A DNA stretch of 64,000 nt from Carettochelys insculpta (lineage: Eukaryota > Chordata > Testudines > Carettochelyidae), in assembly GCF_033958435.1 (NCBI RefSeq), contig NC_134137.1, positions 64,496,001 to 64,560,000 of the forward strand, given 5' to 3'. Below the pieces are notes generated by a model. That model was not told where the DNA came from and made no database searches. It was given only the letters and a program-made list of their open reading frames with translations. Position numbers and translations under genes: made by a program. The stretch's first letter is position 1; each line of letters begins with the position of its first letter. Below are positions 1 through 12,470 of this stretch, piece by piece.

Positions 1-194
1 TTTGAAAAGTCATTAGTGATGTTGGTTGCGTTGGGTTTTGGGTACCAATTAAAGGGGCCCTTTTTTCTCAGAAGTGCTGAGCACTCACCCTTCTAAGACA
101 AAGACCATTTTAAGGTGTGAGACAGGAAAAACTAAATATATGCCTACATTCTAAATAAGAATTATCAGATGGCCCACACTAGTGAGCTTGGACT

Positions 195-410
195 ATACAT
201 TAAATTGTGGTATAGACATTTGGGCTTGGACCACAGCCAAAGCTCTGGAAACCTCCAACTTTGTAAGGTCCCAGAGCCCAGGCTCCAACCTGAGCCTAGA
301 TTTCTGTATTGCGGTTAAACAGCTCATTAGTTAGTTCAAACCTCACAACAGCGGGTCTGCTGGCACAGGCCAGCTGCAAATGTTTAATGGCAGAGTAGAT
401 CTATCTTTAG
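195..410. repeat. Degraded MITE-like turtle repeat
   Basis: The stretch has the look of a decayed turtle DNA element: a run of GCTTGGACC/GAGCC motifs, a central GGCTCCAACC-GAGCC hairpin, and a GCCAGCTGC segment near its right end. Ends and target duplication cannot be fixed. Confidence 0.35.
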
Positions 411-2630
411 GTTTGCAGCCTCACTAGTGACTACTGAAAATCTTAGACTCCAATTCCTGTCATCCTCTGAACTCTGTTCATTGTTGTATATGGTAAAAGC
501 AGTCCAAGAAGAGCATTACGGGATTATATTACATTTTCAGGCTATAGTGAGATCACATATGCATGTACAAAGTCAATCAGAACTGTAGTTCTATGCGCAC
601 AAACACTTAGAAAATATATAAAGTCTTTTGAAACCTGTAAATTGAAATGATAAACTAATTTAAGTATTTCTTAAGTTAGCTTCCCCCCAATCTATATTCA
701 TTTTAAAGAAGTCAGATTCTTTTTTCAGCCAAACTTCTCTTTCACTTACTTGGACTTTGATTGTTGGGCAGAAGTGTGATGTCACCTAAGACCCATCACT
801 TTAGGAAAAAAGAGAATAATTCCTAGAACCAAGAAGTGTTTGACAGGAGCAGTTCAAGCAGCCAGAGGGCTGCCTACAATGCCGTTTAATTAGCCCTTGC
901 AATTGTAAGGTCCTAAAATCAGTGAGAAATCTTCCACACGGTTCCTTCACTAGCCCAAACTCCTTTGGCATGCAAACCAGAGTCGTTAAGTCTCATTGAA
1001 GTGTGTTGAGCACTGTTGATGTGTTTGAAAATGGTAGGAGGTTTTCAATTCAGAAGGCAAAGAGAGAACCTACTATATGCCCAGAGGTACATTAAATCAT
1101 TTGACTACAGCTATCTCAAGTTGTTAAGACTACTGTATTCTCAGGCAGCAGAAAGCAGCTTATGTCCCTTCATTACATGGAGAGGAGCATAGGAGTTAAC
1201 ATCATGCTCACATTGCAGTCTATTGTTGGTGGAATGGGGCTTCAAAATCTACAGTGTTTTTGGCTTGGGTTAAGTTGTATTCTCTTAAGCGGCCTCAATG
1301 CCAGATACAGAGTTTCTCACATGATTCTTATTTTTCAATATGTCTGTAACTAGGGAATTTAGTGTTTGTGACAAGTGCTGGACTGGCAGCATTTTTAATT
1401 GTGCTTTAGGAGAGCATGGAACTGTAGCAGCAAATAAGTAAGACTCGCCACAGGGTGGTGGTGAACTGAGGTGCACTCTCTCAGCAGAGGGGGCTGCTAA
1501 ATGCTCAGAATAGTGGTCAGTTTCTCATAAGTGGGAGCTTATCAGAACAATGTCATCATATTTGCCTCCAGCATTGAACAATACAGCTTTGACCTCCCTC
1601 TGACACACACACTTATTTATAGCTTCTTGTAATCTTTGCTTATACACTTGTCTTGGTCTTTCATTTCCATGTTTTCTCTCCTCCCCCATCATCATAGGTT
1701 CAGTGTTAGTTGAAACTAGTCTTATTTAGCTTTTTAGCACATTATCTTCTCCTGTTCTCACAAATATGATTACTCTGCCATTTCTTGCACATACACAGTT
1801 CTACTTATGCAGTTCAGAGTTATCAGAGCAGTCTCTTAAAATACACAGCAGGCTTCTGTCAGACCTGTATATGACTTTGGGAGAAAAGGACATTTGGGAG
1901 ATGTATTTTAAAGCCTTTATTAATCATAAAGAAGCAAAAAACTGTTAAATTTCTGCTTTGTATTACATTAGAAAATTAATTCTGCTCCTGTTTGTCCTCA
2001 ATGACTTACTTCATGGCTAGACCATGATATCATAAGTATCAAAGCAGCGGACTGGGAACTGAATTTTAGTCAGTCTGGGAGGAAAAATGTCCTTGTTAAA
2101 GATCCATCATATCCATCCTGGTCCTCCAGTAAAAATAGGACAGCAAAGACTAGATAGGCCTCATATGGAATGGCAAAACAACCCATTTATCTAATTTAAA
2201 AAGCATACAGAATTAAACAAAAAGTAAAATCTTTTTTTCCCTCTTAAGTTTTTGTTTGTTTATTTGTTTTTCAAAGTCTAAGGTTGAATTCACAGACTCT
2301 ATAAAGTTCCAGTTCAGGCTTAAGCCATTGGCTACAGATATGCCTCAGCTCAGTTCTTCAGAGACCTCAAGTGTAGGTATGTCTGGGCAATTCACTTTTC
2401 AACTCATTTCAAACTTGACTTCTCTACTGAAGATGTCTATGAGGGCCAGATTTCAGATAGCCTCACAGGAAAAGCTGTGACCACATATGCCTGCATCTTT
2501 ATGCATAATACTGACTGGCATGTGTAACCTGCTACATCTGCTTTCACAATTGTGTGGGCAGAGAGCAGCTTATATGCAGACAAACAAATTCCCTAGGGGA
2601 GGAATTTTGGTCATCTTAGAGTATTAGCTT
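411..2630. other. No gene seen
   Basis: This is AT-rich single-copy-looking DNA. The only exon-like piece is 2274-2376 (T-rich tract and AAG before it, GTATGT after it), but its translation matches nothing I know and it is not claimed as an exon. Confidence 0.6.
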
Positions 2631-2835
2631 GAGCCATCTGAGACCTGGTGTTAATTCCTACTCTTCTACAGATATCTTGGGCTACTAACTGAGAGAGAGT
2701 GCCTCAGTTCTCAGTCTGTCAAATGGTGATAATATGCCCTTCCCTAATAGGGGTAGTATAAGAATAAGTGCATGGGTGATTTTGAAGCACTCAGGTACTA
2801 CATTAATACGGGTCATATAAATACTTAAGGTGTGC
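2631..2835 (+). repeat. MIR/CORE-SINE-like relic
   Basis: A CCTCAGTTCTCAGTCTGT segment is followed by AAATGGTGATAATATGCCCT and a decayed GGATTAAAT-like tail. This is the order found in MIR-type SINE 3' halves. The match is from memory and the copy is old. Confidence 0.5.
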
Positions 2836-4408
2836 AAATTTTACAACTGTAGAGGAGATCTGTTGAAAATTTGGCCCTTAGCTAAAGGTTTGTGGGGCTG
2901 GGGGAGGTTGTACTGTGGATACCTGTCTGCTGAGAAGGAAGTGAGGCCACCAGTTCCTGACCATGGAACATATCAGATGCCAATTCTCTGACAGGCTGGA
3001 TTTGAACTATTGTTATAGAGGGTCTGTAGCCTGTTGTTTCTACAACATTTCTAAAATACTCGTGTTGGTGCTGAGGCAACAGTATTACTAGTGGAAAAAT
3101 AACTACTAATTCTTTTGGTTCCTGGAGCCACCCAACATGCTCTTAACAGAGTCTTCTGCCAGGGAGCGTTGAGCACCGAGGAGAGGGAGTCTCCCTGTCT
3201 CATTTCTGGTGTGGGAGCTGGGAGGAGCAAATGCAGGGAAAGTCTTGCTCACCTACCCAGAATGGTGCAGAGAGATTTTCAGAAAAATTAGCTGCAAAAC
3301 TGATATGTTTTACTGAGCGTGTGTGAACTGAGATTTTTCAGAGGCGTATAACATTGGCCAAATTTGGGTATATTTTTAGAGTGATGGCGGGAGGCCTGGG
3401 TGCTGAGTGCACGAGTGTTCTGGGTCTGGAACACCTATGTCGGGGGGAGGAAATCAACGGATGCTTAGCATCTACTGGCAGCCAACTCCCTCTCTTCTCT
3501 GCCGTGCCTCTTGCCCACCAGCAACCCTGCCCATTAACTCCTCCCCCTCCAACTCAGCACCTGCTGCTGTCAGCTGTTTTGGGGAAGGCAAGATGCTCAG
3601 GGAGGGAAGAGTGGAAGTGGGGGACGTGCTCAGCAGAGGGAACAGGAAGAGGTGGGATGGGGGTGTGGACTGGGGGAGGGGCAAAACCTGGGGCAGTGAG
3701 AGGAAGAGTCCGGATGACGTGGAGGCATGAGAGGTGGTGGTGGGGCCTGAGCTGAGGGGGACGTTGAGGAACTGATGTCCAGAAGAAGCCAGCACCACTG
3801 GCAGGAGGTGCATCCTTAACACAAGGCAGGCCTCCTGCCAGATTTCATGTCTTTCCTCTGAATCACTAAAGCCCATCCACGAAATAGAAGGGTTAAAATT
3901 TACAGGGGGAAAACAATGTATGTATTTTCTCTAACCTCATTCTCAGAAACAGCCAAACTGTTTTGACTAAAATTTTGCAGAAAGATTCCCTATGAACAGA
4001 TGCCCAGCATGGAAAATTTCAGCTTCAATTGTGTATTTTTGGGAAAAATTATCAGTAATGGATAATTAGGTGTTATAGTGAGAAGTATTGGTTAACCTAA
4101 CTGGCTATCTCTCTGTTACTAAATTATGTGTAGTTAATCAGCTCTGCCTGCAATAAATAGTGAAGTGGATTTCTGAGGTGTGCACATGCTCTGAGCAGAG
4201 TAACTGATTGATTATCTTTGGGTTACTTATTCATTACTAAAACGCAGCCACCTCTGACAAGACACACAAACACTGTTTAGCAGCAGAGGAAATCAGTACA
4301 GTTATTATAGTATCTAGTTGAAATGTCAGAGGTAGGAAGAAGTGCCAAAGCTGGAATTTGGCTAGGACATCAGGGTGTAACTATAATTACCTCAGTTTGA
4401 TGTATGAG
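2836..4408. other. No gene seen; G-rich patch
   Basis: Positions 3360-3780 are purine- and G-rich with short overlapping open frames on both strands that resemble no protein. The rest is AT-rich with no recognised repeat. Confidence 0.55.
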
Positions 4409-4411
4409 GTA

Positions 4412-5169
4412 CAGTAAACTCTTTGATATCCAAGAGACTGGGAGGTTGCCGGATAATCAAATATTCTGGATAAGAGAGAGTTCAGTATTCGCATGGAAAG
4501 GAGTGCAGAGGAGCCTGCCATCTGCACTCACATGCAGCATGGAGGGACACTGGGCAGTGCCGAGTGGGAGGTGCCACCCCCACCCCCCCCTGGCTGAGGG
4601 ACGGGGCTGTATACAAACCCCAGCTCTTACCTTTCTTCCTGGCTCTGTGCTCCCTTGTATGATGGCCATGGGCCTGAGCAGGAGGAGGCAGGTTTGTAGC
4701 TGTCATCTCCCAACCCAGGGCTCTGAAAAGCCCTCTAAGGTGGAGCCCCACAGCAGGGGGAAAGAGGGTGGCACGGTGGGGGGAGCTGCAGCCAACTCCA
4801 GTGTGGGGCCCCGCTAGCCTCCAGCTTTCCGCTTTAAGAGCAGGCAGGCTCGGTTCAGAGGAGAGACGTAGGGCCTGTTACTTGTTTAAATTGTTAGCTG
4901 ACTACATGATTAATGGGGCTAGATTAAGCATGTCTTTTTAGTTTCTTTAGGGAACAGGATGCTAAGACACGTGAGGTTTGTCAGTTACCACCTACATGTC
5001 CCTCTAGAAGAGCCGCTTCCAACTAAACCAATGAGATTTTATTGCTTCCAGCTTATTACAATGTATCCTGTAGCCGCTGCCAGAGGACCAGGATGGGGAG
5101 AGCGCAGGAGTTATGTCGGTTATTTGAGAGTGCTGATTACTCAAATACTGGTTAAACAAGAGTTTACTG
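4412..5169. mobile_element. Tigger/pogo-like non-autonomous DNA element
   Basis: The terminal inverted repeats begin CAGTAAACTCTT at the left and end AAGAGTTTACTG at the right. They are flanked on both sides by TA (4410-4411 and 5170-5171), the target duplication of Tc1/mariner-pogo elements. The 758-bp interior is GC-rich and has no transposase frame. Confidence 0.75.
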
Positions 5170-5171
5170 TA

Positions 5172-6295
5172 AGAGAAGGTACCTCCCAGCTGTAATTGAA
5201 AGATGACACCTCCAGCAGCAGCATTCCCCTGAGTGGTGTGCTGGGACTTTGCTATAACACTGAGGAGAAAAGTGTTGGGTTCCCAGGAGACCATTGCAGC
5301 CCAACAATGGGGTCCCCATCAATTTCTTCCCTTTCCTATATCTGTTCAGGGATAACTTTCATGGTCCCAGCTGAGGGGAGAACAAGACCAGGACTAGCAG
5401 AGAGTTTCTTGGGCAGGGGTTGTGAGAGCGTCGCCTGACTGTGATAATTTAATTACCCAGATATTCTGCATATTGGTAATGATTTCCACATCCACTGTTC
5501 ACTGAAAGAGTAAAATATGTCCCATTGTGCACTGCCTCCACAGCCTTCTGTGCTATTGCTACCAGAGAAATATAAAAGGGTGCACTAAGGCTGAAAACCC
5601 AGTATGTTTTGGATAAAACCCACAGGTGGCCACTTACTTTTTCTGTTAAGATCCAAATTTCTTGGTTAAGGCATAGGTAAGGTCCTGACTCCTGAGAAAC
5701 TAACAACAAAATAAAAAGTAAATACAAAGATTTCAGGGTCTGTTAAAAGCTTCTGGGGGTCTGGATTTGGGTCAGGAGCTATCTCTATTGATGACCCTGG
5801 TACTAACCTATAGAATGACTTGGAAGTATTTGCTTTAATGTTATTACTATGTGAGAAACAAGCAGTTCTGTGACAGGTTTTTACTGTGTATCTCCTCATA
5901 TGGAAAGATGGGGAAAAGCTTCAGGGAGGAGCCAGCCAAAGAGAGAAATCTTCAGGAGCATTTTAAACGGGCTGCAGGCACTGACGGTTTTATCAGTCTT
6001 CCTCATCTTTCTCCATTTTTTTCTCTGAACTGTCTTCCTCCTGTGCTGATTGGCTGTTTGCTCCAATCTCCTTCCTCTCTGTCTCTTCACTTCAGCCACA
6101 TTCCACTTCCCCTCTGCTTCTCTTCTTCACCCCCTGCCATCCACAGGATTTAAATAACAAAACACTAAAAAGTTAGAAAAACACTGGCTGCCCTTCACAG
6201 GAAAACAATGTGCAGCCCTCAGAATCAGGCACCTAACAATGAAGTTTGCAGACCCTCACTCAGTCCTTTTTGCTTGTATTACATTCCTTTCCTAC
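5172..6295. other. No gene seen
   Basis: Mixed sequence with a CT-rich patch at 6000-6140. Open frames here are short and unremarkable. Confidence 0.5.
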
Positions 6296-6299
6296 AGCC

Positions 6300-6400
6300 T
6301 GACTCTTCTCTGTACAGGCGTTAGATGGTAAGCGCTATGGGGCAGAGTCTGTTAAAATTCTGTGCTTATCCAGTCCTAGGACAACAGGCAATGTTCACTC
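6300..6400 (+). repeat. Possible L2 LINE 3' end
   Basis: A GATGGTAAGCGCTATGGGGC segment resembles the 'gactgtaagctctttggggcaggga' type of 3'UTR shared by vertebrate L2 LINEs. Short and weak. Confidence 0.35.
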
Positions 6401-6867
6401 TAATCTTTTCCATCCATGCGTCAGTTTTTCCACCCGTGGGTGAATAATTTTTTTTATGTGCACCACCAATAGAAATACAAAACCTAGTTATGGGCACTCT
6501 TCTAATCAGCCAGACAGCATATGAATTTCTCCTGAGCGGCCGCACAAGCCCCAGGCTTACAGGGAACGCAGACAAGGCCCCCTTTTTGGTTGGGTGCCAG
6601 GCACTGCCATGATCGGGGATTTTGGGACCCTACAGAGGAAATCTCTGACTAAAATACTCAGCTGTTCTGCCTTCAGGGCCCTACTCAGCAGTGAGCGAAT
6701 GATAGGGAGACAGAAGCATAGTCCCTGCACTCCACAGAAAAAGGAGGGCTTGAGGCAGATTGTTTGGATAACGAGTTGGGATGAAGTGCTTGGAGGAGGT
6801 AAGAGGCTGCCCAAATCTAGTAGAGGGATTTTCTTCTGGGGTGTGGGATGCAGGAGAGAACATAAAA

Positions 6868-7576
6868 GCCGTGTCTACACGTGCACGCTACTTCGAAGTA
6901 GTGGCACTAACTTCGAAATAGCACCTGTCACGGCTACACGCGTCGGGCGCTATTTCGAAGTTAACTTCGACGTTAGGCGGTGAGACGTCGAAGTCGCTAA
7001 CCCCATGAGGGGATAGGAATAGCGCCCTACTTCGACGTTCAACGTCGAAGTAGGGACCATGTAGTCATTGCGCGTCCCGCAACTTCGAAATAGTGGAGTC
7101 CGCCATGGCGGCCATCAGCTGAGGGGTTGAGAGACGCTCTCTCTCCAGCCCCTGCGGGGCTCCATGGTCACCGTGTGCAGCAGCCCTTAGCCCAGGGCTT
7201 CTGGCTGCTGCTGCGGCAGCTGGGGATCCATGCTGCAGGCACAGGGTCTGCAACCAGTTGTCGGCTCTGTGGATCTTGTGTTGTTTAGTGCAACTGTGTC
7301 TGGGAGGGGCCCTTTAAGGGAGCAGCTTGCTGTTGAGTCCGCCCTGTGACCCTGTCTGCAGCTGTGCCTGGCACCCTTTTTCAATGTGTGCTACTTTGGC
7401 GTGTAGACGTTCCCTCGCAGCGCCTATTTCGATGTGGTGCTGCTCAACGTCGAAGTTGAACATCGACATTGCCAGCCCTGGAGGACATGTAGACGTTACT
7501 CATCGAAATAGACTATTTCGATGTTGCTACATCGAAATAAGCTATTTCGATGTAGGCTTCACATGTAGACGTAGCC
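6868..7576. mobile_element. 709-bp inverted-repeat DNA element (MITE), 3-bp TSD AAA
   Basis: Termini GCCGTGTCTACACGTGC and ...CATGTAGACGTAGCC are inverted repeats of the family found throughout the window, flanked by AAA (6865-6867 and 7577-7579). Inside both ends are many TTCGAAGTAG/TTCGAAATA palindromes. The core (about 7100-7340) is GC-rich and matches the reverse strand of the element at 40462-41120. No transposase frame. PIF/Harbinger is the best superfamily guess. Confidence 0.8.
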
Positions 7577-7579
7577 AAA

Positions 7580-8485
7580 GTGTTGTTTGGGCAGCAGCTG
7601 AGGGTCAGGGAATGTCAGTGCTGAGGGGAAAGGGAACCTGCAGGGTTGAGGGTGTGAAGAATTTGGCACAGCATCCCCATTCTGTTCCTCTCTCCATTAA
7701 GCCCATCCCCTTTTGGGACATGCCTCTTTTCCTCATCCTGTGGCTATCTCCCCATTAGCAGACCTTGACCGTTCTGAACCCTCCTCATTGTTCTCCACAC
7801 ATCCCTGACAGCAACATGCACCTGCCCAGTCCTCTTTCTCCTAGCATCGCAGCTCTGTGCTAACTGGGCACCTGGAGGGGAGCAGATTGATGATGCAGGG
7901 GTACTATCTGGTTGTATAAAATCTGAGTCACAGCATCCTCTGGCAGCTGGGAGGTAAAGGTCTAAGTGTCACTTGAGATGGGGGACATCTGGCAACCCTC
8001 AGTGGCTTAGGGGCTGTTTTTCAGGAGCACTGCTCATCCACAATTCCAGCTGATGCCAATGAGAGCTGTGGCTGCTCCGTAGCCCTGAAAGTCAAGTACA
8101 GTGTCTCAGGCTGGGAAACTCAGAAACGGAGTCACCCAGAATCAGTGGTTACTTGGCTACCAAGGGCAAATCTGAAAGAAGCAAGCAAGAGGCTCTTGCC
8201 CATAGGAGACCTAAATCCATCTCTGACTGTGATCCGTGATGCTCATGCTTTGCTGTCACCTAACCCTGTCAGTGCCTAAGTTTTCGGGGTAGACATTGAG
8301 GTGCTTCTGGATGTGTGCACTGCTGCCTCATACTACTCACTGTATAATTTTACCAAATAAGTTCCAATGTGCTCCATTAACTGTGGAAAGAGAGGCATGT
8401 GTATGTCTACTTTGCCTGCAGGATGTGCTCTAGTAGGCACACCCTAAGGCACACTATAGATGGTCCCAGCCAACATTTGACCTTT
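7580..8485. other. No gene seen
   Basis: Single-copy-looking DNA with no convincing open frame or repeat that I recognise. Confidence 0.5.
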
Positions 8486-8489
8486 AGTC

Positions 8490-8960
8490 CAGTGGCTAGA
8501 ACACTCACTTGAAATACTGGAAAAGTAGGTTCCATTTCCCACTCTGTCTTTGAGGGAGAAAAGAGTTGAACAGGGGCTTTCCACACCTCTCAGGAACATG
8601 CTCTAGCCACTGACCTCTGGAGTGGTCTGATGTGGGTCTTCCTGAATCTCTTCTCTTGAAGCTGTTCCACTGTGTATAGATTGTTGGGCTACAGAGAAAG
8701 AGAAAGAATGACTCTGTACCCTCGTAGAGAAGCTGGGTCATATCCCCCGGCTCCCGTGATGCTAATTATTTACAAAAGGCATAGTAGAGTCAAGAGGAGA
8801 GATTGAAAATTCTATCACTCAGTGGCTGGAGCACCCGCTTGAGATGTATGGTCATATCCTTTCTCACCTTTAGGGAGAGGAAGGAATTGAATGGTGGGGG
8901 TCTCCCACTACCCAAGTGGGCTGCACTTCTAAAATGAACAGCTGCTCTGCCTTCTCCTCC
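8490..8960. repeat. Two tRNA-SINE-like segments
   Basis: AGTGGCTAGAACACTCACTTG (8492 on) and CAGTGGCTGGAGCACCCGCT (8820 on) are each followed by a similar stretch on a GGGAGA-AAGAATTGAA theme. The motif resembles a tRNA A-box head (TGGCTRGARCAC). They look like two diverged copies of one SINE about 330 bp apart. Confidence 0.4.
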
Positions 8961-9027
8961 AGCTGTTTTGTGTGGAATGAGGAAGGCGCCTGACTTTTTT
9001 TTGTAAGAAACCTCTTATCACGTAAGT

Positions 9028-9089
9028 CAGTGTTTCTCAGAGATCTCAGAGACCAGAACCATGCACAGACTGGTCATTGAGAAACACTG
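9028..9089. mobile_element. 62-bp hAT-like minimal foldback
   Basis: The 62 bp start with CAGTGTTTCTC and end with its exact inverse GAGAAACACTG. Flanking octamers ACGTAAGT and ACATAAGG agree at 6 of 8 positions, as expected of an old hAT 8-bp target duplication. Confidence 0.6.
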
Positions 9090-9374
9090 ACATAAGGCAC
9101 TTGATTCCAGCAGAGAATCTGGATGTAGATTGTGGGGTGGAGATAAGCACCTATTTCCATGAGAAAGGATGGCCTTAGGACATCGCCATTCCTGTGGCAT
9201 CTCTATTAGCTAGTATGCTGGTTTTTGAGGATCTCTTAGGTGCCTTTGTCTCCCCATTCTTTGTATAGGTAGCTTTGGTGCCTAACTCAGATGTGGTGGA
9301 TCTTCAATATTGTCCCTGTGAATTTGTATGTGACTAAAAGGTAGACATTGAAATGCCTCTGGTCATGTATAGCC

Positions 9375-9644
9375 TATGTGGTACATCGACCTGGTCTGGT
9401 GTTTGGTTTTGTGTGCCAGGTAGAGACACATGAAATTGAACTATCTGGGCTCAGCAGCTGACCGCTGTACTCCTCAATATTGTAAGGAGCAAGGGAAGTC
9501 AACAGGAGAGTTTCTCCTGTCAACCTCTCTCTATAAAGACAGTCATGTAAGTTGATTGTAGATAAGTCGATTGTAGCTACGCAATTGCCATTGCTAATAT
9601 TGTGCATCTTCATTTGACTTACCTGCCTAGTGTAGACCTGAGTC
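9375..9644. repeat. MITE copy (14256-14550 family)
   Basis: It shares with 14256-14550 the succession of a CTGTACTCCTCAAT block, a GAGAGTTTCTCCTGTCAACC block, GTAAGTTGATTGTAGATAAG, and the right end CTAGTGTAGAC. The left end is eroded. Confidence 0.65.
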
Positions 9645-10530
9645 CCTTTTTGTATCAGGTTGCAGTCTGGAAATGTGGTCTTGTAGGCAAGAGCACAGAA
9701 GCAGGAATCTCGTCCTGTATCCTGCTACTTGATCTGCCACTGATTCGCTATGATCTTGAATACAAGGCCATAATTCTGTTTTTAGGGTGTGTGGCAACAG
9801 GTTCATTCCCTCTTCTACCAAAAATCCTCCACCCCCACCCTGCTCATCCATGTTATTTTTTTTTTTTTATAGATTGTCTTCTGCCAGTGCTGTTTTTTTC
9901 AAACAGCTCACTTTGTTTTTATATACTTCCTGAGTTACTGAGCCACAGGAGTCAGCGCGTAAACCATTCTGTAATTAGTGGAGTCATGGATACATTATCA
10001 TTTTTTACCAGATCAGGTGGCCAAGGCAGGGGAGACCAATATCTGCATTCCACTAAGTAGTTGCAGTAAGAAAATGTTGTGCAGTAGCACTTTCTCACTA
10101 CGCCTCTGTGATTCTCTCTCCTCCTCCCCCCACTTCCTTTCCCCCACTTCTTTCCAAACTCTGTGGCCACCACAGACTCTGTGAAGACTCTATCATACCA
10201 GCTATGTTTAAACCACGCTGCACTCCCCTCAGCAATGGTAGTGCTTACAGAGGGAGTTTTACTTAAAACTGGATGTAACTCCAAAATGAAAATTATTGTG
10301 ACTTGTTTATCTTGAGTTATTTTGCACAAAAATTATTGTTGTTTGCCATTTCCTTCATAGAGTTGTGTGCAGATCTCAGAAAACATGACAGTTGCGTAAT
10401 AGAGGATTATACAAAGGCATTCTCAAACAGGTTGCGAAGCACAAAGGAAAAAGAGAACGGCAGAAGAAACTCAAACATGTTAAATATTTTCTTGTTTTCA
10501 TGAATGAATGCCTATAAAGGGTTAAACACA
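9645..10530. other. No gene seen
   Basis: AT-rich sequence with a 12-nt T run near 9857 and a C/T-rich patch at 10100-10150. No exon-like structure could be supported. Confidence 0.5.
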
Positions 10531-10532
10531 GA

Positions 10533-10957
10533 GGCTGTGGCCACGCTTGGCCAAAACTTCGAAATGGCCATGCTAATGGCCAAATCGGAGGGTACTAATG
10601 AGGTGCTGAAATGAATATTCAGTGCCTCATTAGCATGCTGACGGCTGCGGCACTTCAAAAGTGCTCAGCTGCCTGGGGGTCCTTTTCAGAAGGACTCCGC
10701 AGACTTCGAAATCCTATCAGCTGAGCTATATAGGTTCAGCTGATAGGAATAAGGGGATTTTGAAATGTGCAGGGCCCTTTCAAAAAGGACCCCCATGTAG
10801 CTGAGATGTGCGTGATCGAATCACAGCACTTTCAAAGTGCTGCGGCCAGCAGCATGCTATTGAGGTGTTGAATATTCATTTCAGTGCCTCATTAGTATCC
10901 TCCGATTTGGCCATTAGCATGGTCCATTTGAAATTTTGGCCATGTGTGGCAACCGCC
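10533..10957. mobile_element. 425-bp palindromic MITE, TSD AGA
   Basis: The two halves are inverted copies: GCCAAAACTTCGAAATGGCC at the left and its decayed counterpart at the right, with GAATATTCA and CCTCATTAG blocks in each arm. Direct repeats AGA flank it (10530-10532, 10958-10960). It is an older relative of 44689-45124. Confidence 0.78.
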
Positions 10958-11417
10958 AGAGTTAGCAGGCTCTCTGTTGGCAAACGGCCAGGGGAGCCAC
11001 TTGGAGGAGAGAGGGTTTTTGGAATTGAAGCAGTTCTTGCTGAGAGAATCTTTTGTGGGGCCAGAGGAGAGACACAGAAATGGTTAAAATCTGAACCAGA
11101 CTTAGAGGAATTCAGGAAACATCCAGACCTTGAAAGAAATCTGAGAATAAAGATACATGAGCAGGAAGGAAATGTTTGGTCAGACACGATCAGGTTATCT
11201 CTTTTATTTTCAGTTTGGTGCGGGACTTCTCAGGCTGGCTTATGTGTGTCCCACCACTCCCCCATGCATACATTGTGACTTTTAAACTGAATCCCAGGGA
11301 AATAATTCTCTGTTTTAATCTACTTGTTTTTTAAACTTATTTTTAGTTGCTCTATATCACCTCACAACCAGATATGCTTTATCACATATAGCTTTTTGCT
11401 TTGTTAATAAATCACCT

Positions 11418-11625
11418 TTTTAACAAAACAAACAAGCAGTCATGTAGTATTTTAAAGGCTAACAAAATAATTGTTAGGCAATGAGCTTTTGTGGGGCAGA
11501 CCCAATTCTTCAGATCCAGGGAGCTGCCATGTCCAGTGCAGCACTGATGGTTTTATAACACAGAGATAAAAGATAAAAGATATTAGAAGACCTCAAAGTG
11601 AAGCTGTATGGCTCAATTTTTTTGG
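11418..11625 (+). repeat. Turtle Pol III SINE body and tail
   Basis: ACAAACAAGCAGTCATGTAG is followed by AAAGGCTAACAAAATAATTG and GGGGCAGACCCAATTCTTC, the body of the turtle tRNA-derived SINE seen more completely at 31513. The tRNA-like head is missing. Confidence 0.7.
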
Positions 11626-11631
11626 CTCACT

Positions 11632-11900
11632 GGCTGTGTCAACACTACAGTCCCCTTTCGAAAGGGGAATGCAAATGAGGCAAGTCAGAAATGCAAATGA
11701 AGCACTGCTTTACAGATCTCACCCTTCATTTGCATAATCACATTTTCTTTTGAAAGAAAAACGGCAATGTAGGTGGGGCTCTTTCGAAATTAAAACCCTG
11801 TTTTTAAAAGCGCCCTTCTTCCTAATTTTTTTCATGAAGGGTGCTTTTGAAAGCAGGGTTTTATTTTGAAAGAACCCCGTCTACACTGCTGCTTTTCTCC
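11632..11900. mobile_element. MITE fragment with internal hairpin
   Basis: The left end GGCTGTGTCAACACTACAG is of the window's MITE type. The part 11784-11864 folds on itself (AAAACCCTG...CAGGGTTTT). The right part stops after CCCCGTCTACACTG without a matching terminus, so the copy is truncated. Confidence 0.55.
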
Positions 11901-12470
11901 TCATATGCCTCTACATATTTCTGTCCCTCTGAAGCATCCCATTCAGTCAATGCTAGCTCTAGGTATAAGAAGACTAAGCAATTTCTTAAGGTCTCAGACA
12001 GCTCCAGGGATTGCTCTTTTTCACTTTCTTGATATGCGTTGGGGGGGGGTTGGGGGGAGGAATTCCTGGGCTGGGACCACCTCTGCTTTCAGTCTAACAA
12101 TAATCTACACAATCAGCGCTGTGACAATTCTCATTGCCATGTTTGCAGAGTTGTGACATCGAAAACGACTATGGAAAGGCTGAGAATGATACTTCTGTGT
12201 TTCATCTTGTCCTTCACTTCTGGAGTTAACTATCCCAATTCCGTGCAAAGATTTTTATGCGCTGTGGGAGTGCTGCAAGTTCCTCATGAGGCAGGCTTAG
12301 TTCCTCTCCTCACAGGGAACTGTTAGCAATCTTATCAATTTGCTGGGCTGCAAAATGCTGCCGAACTGCTGAGCTGTAGAGCTATGGGCCGGAATGGAGA
12401 AGCCAAGTCCCGTGGCGTTCTTGGCAAGGTGCTGCAGAAATAAATGAGGATCAAGGCTGGGTGTTGCAAA
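11901..12470. other. No gene seen
   Basis: Unremarkable DNA with one 10-nt G run near 12040. Confidence 0.45.

Noticed and set aside
2274..2376. Exon-like segment with T-rich tract, AAG acceptor and GTATGT donor
   Set aside because: The translation matches nothing I know, and there is no partner exon. LCP1 exon 1 should be non-coding but there is no positive evidence for this one.
3354..3876. Overlapping frames of 107-134 codons on both strands
   Set aside because: G-rich composition keeps frames open. No domain, no splice structure and no family resemblance.
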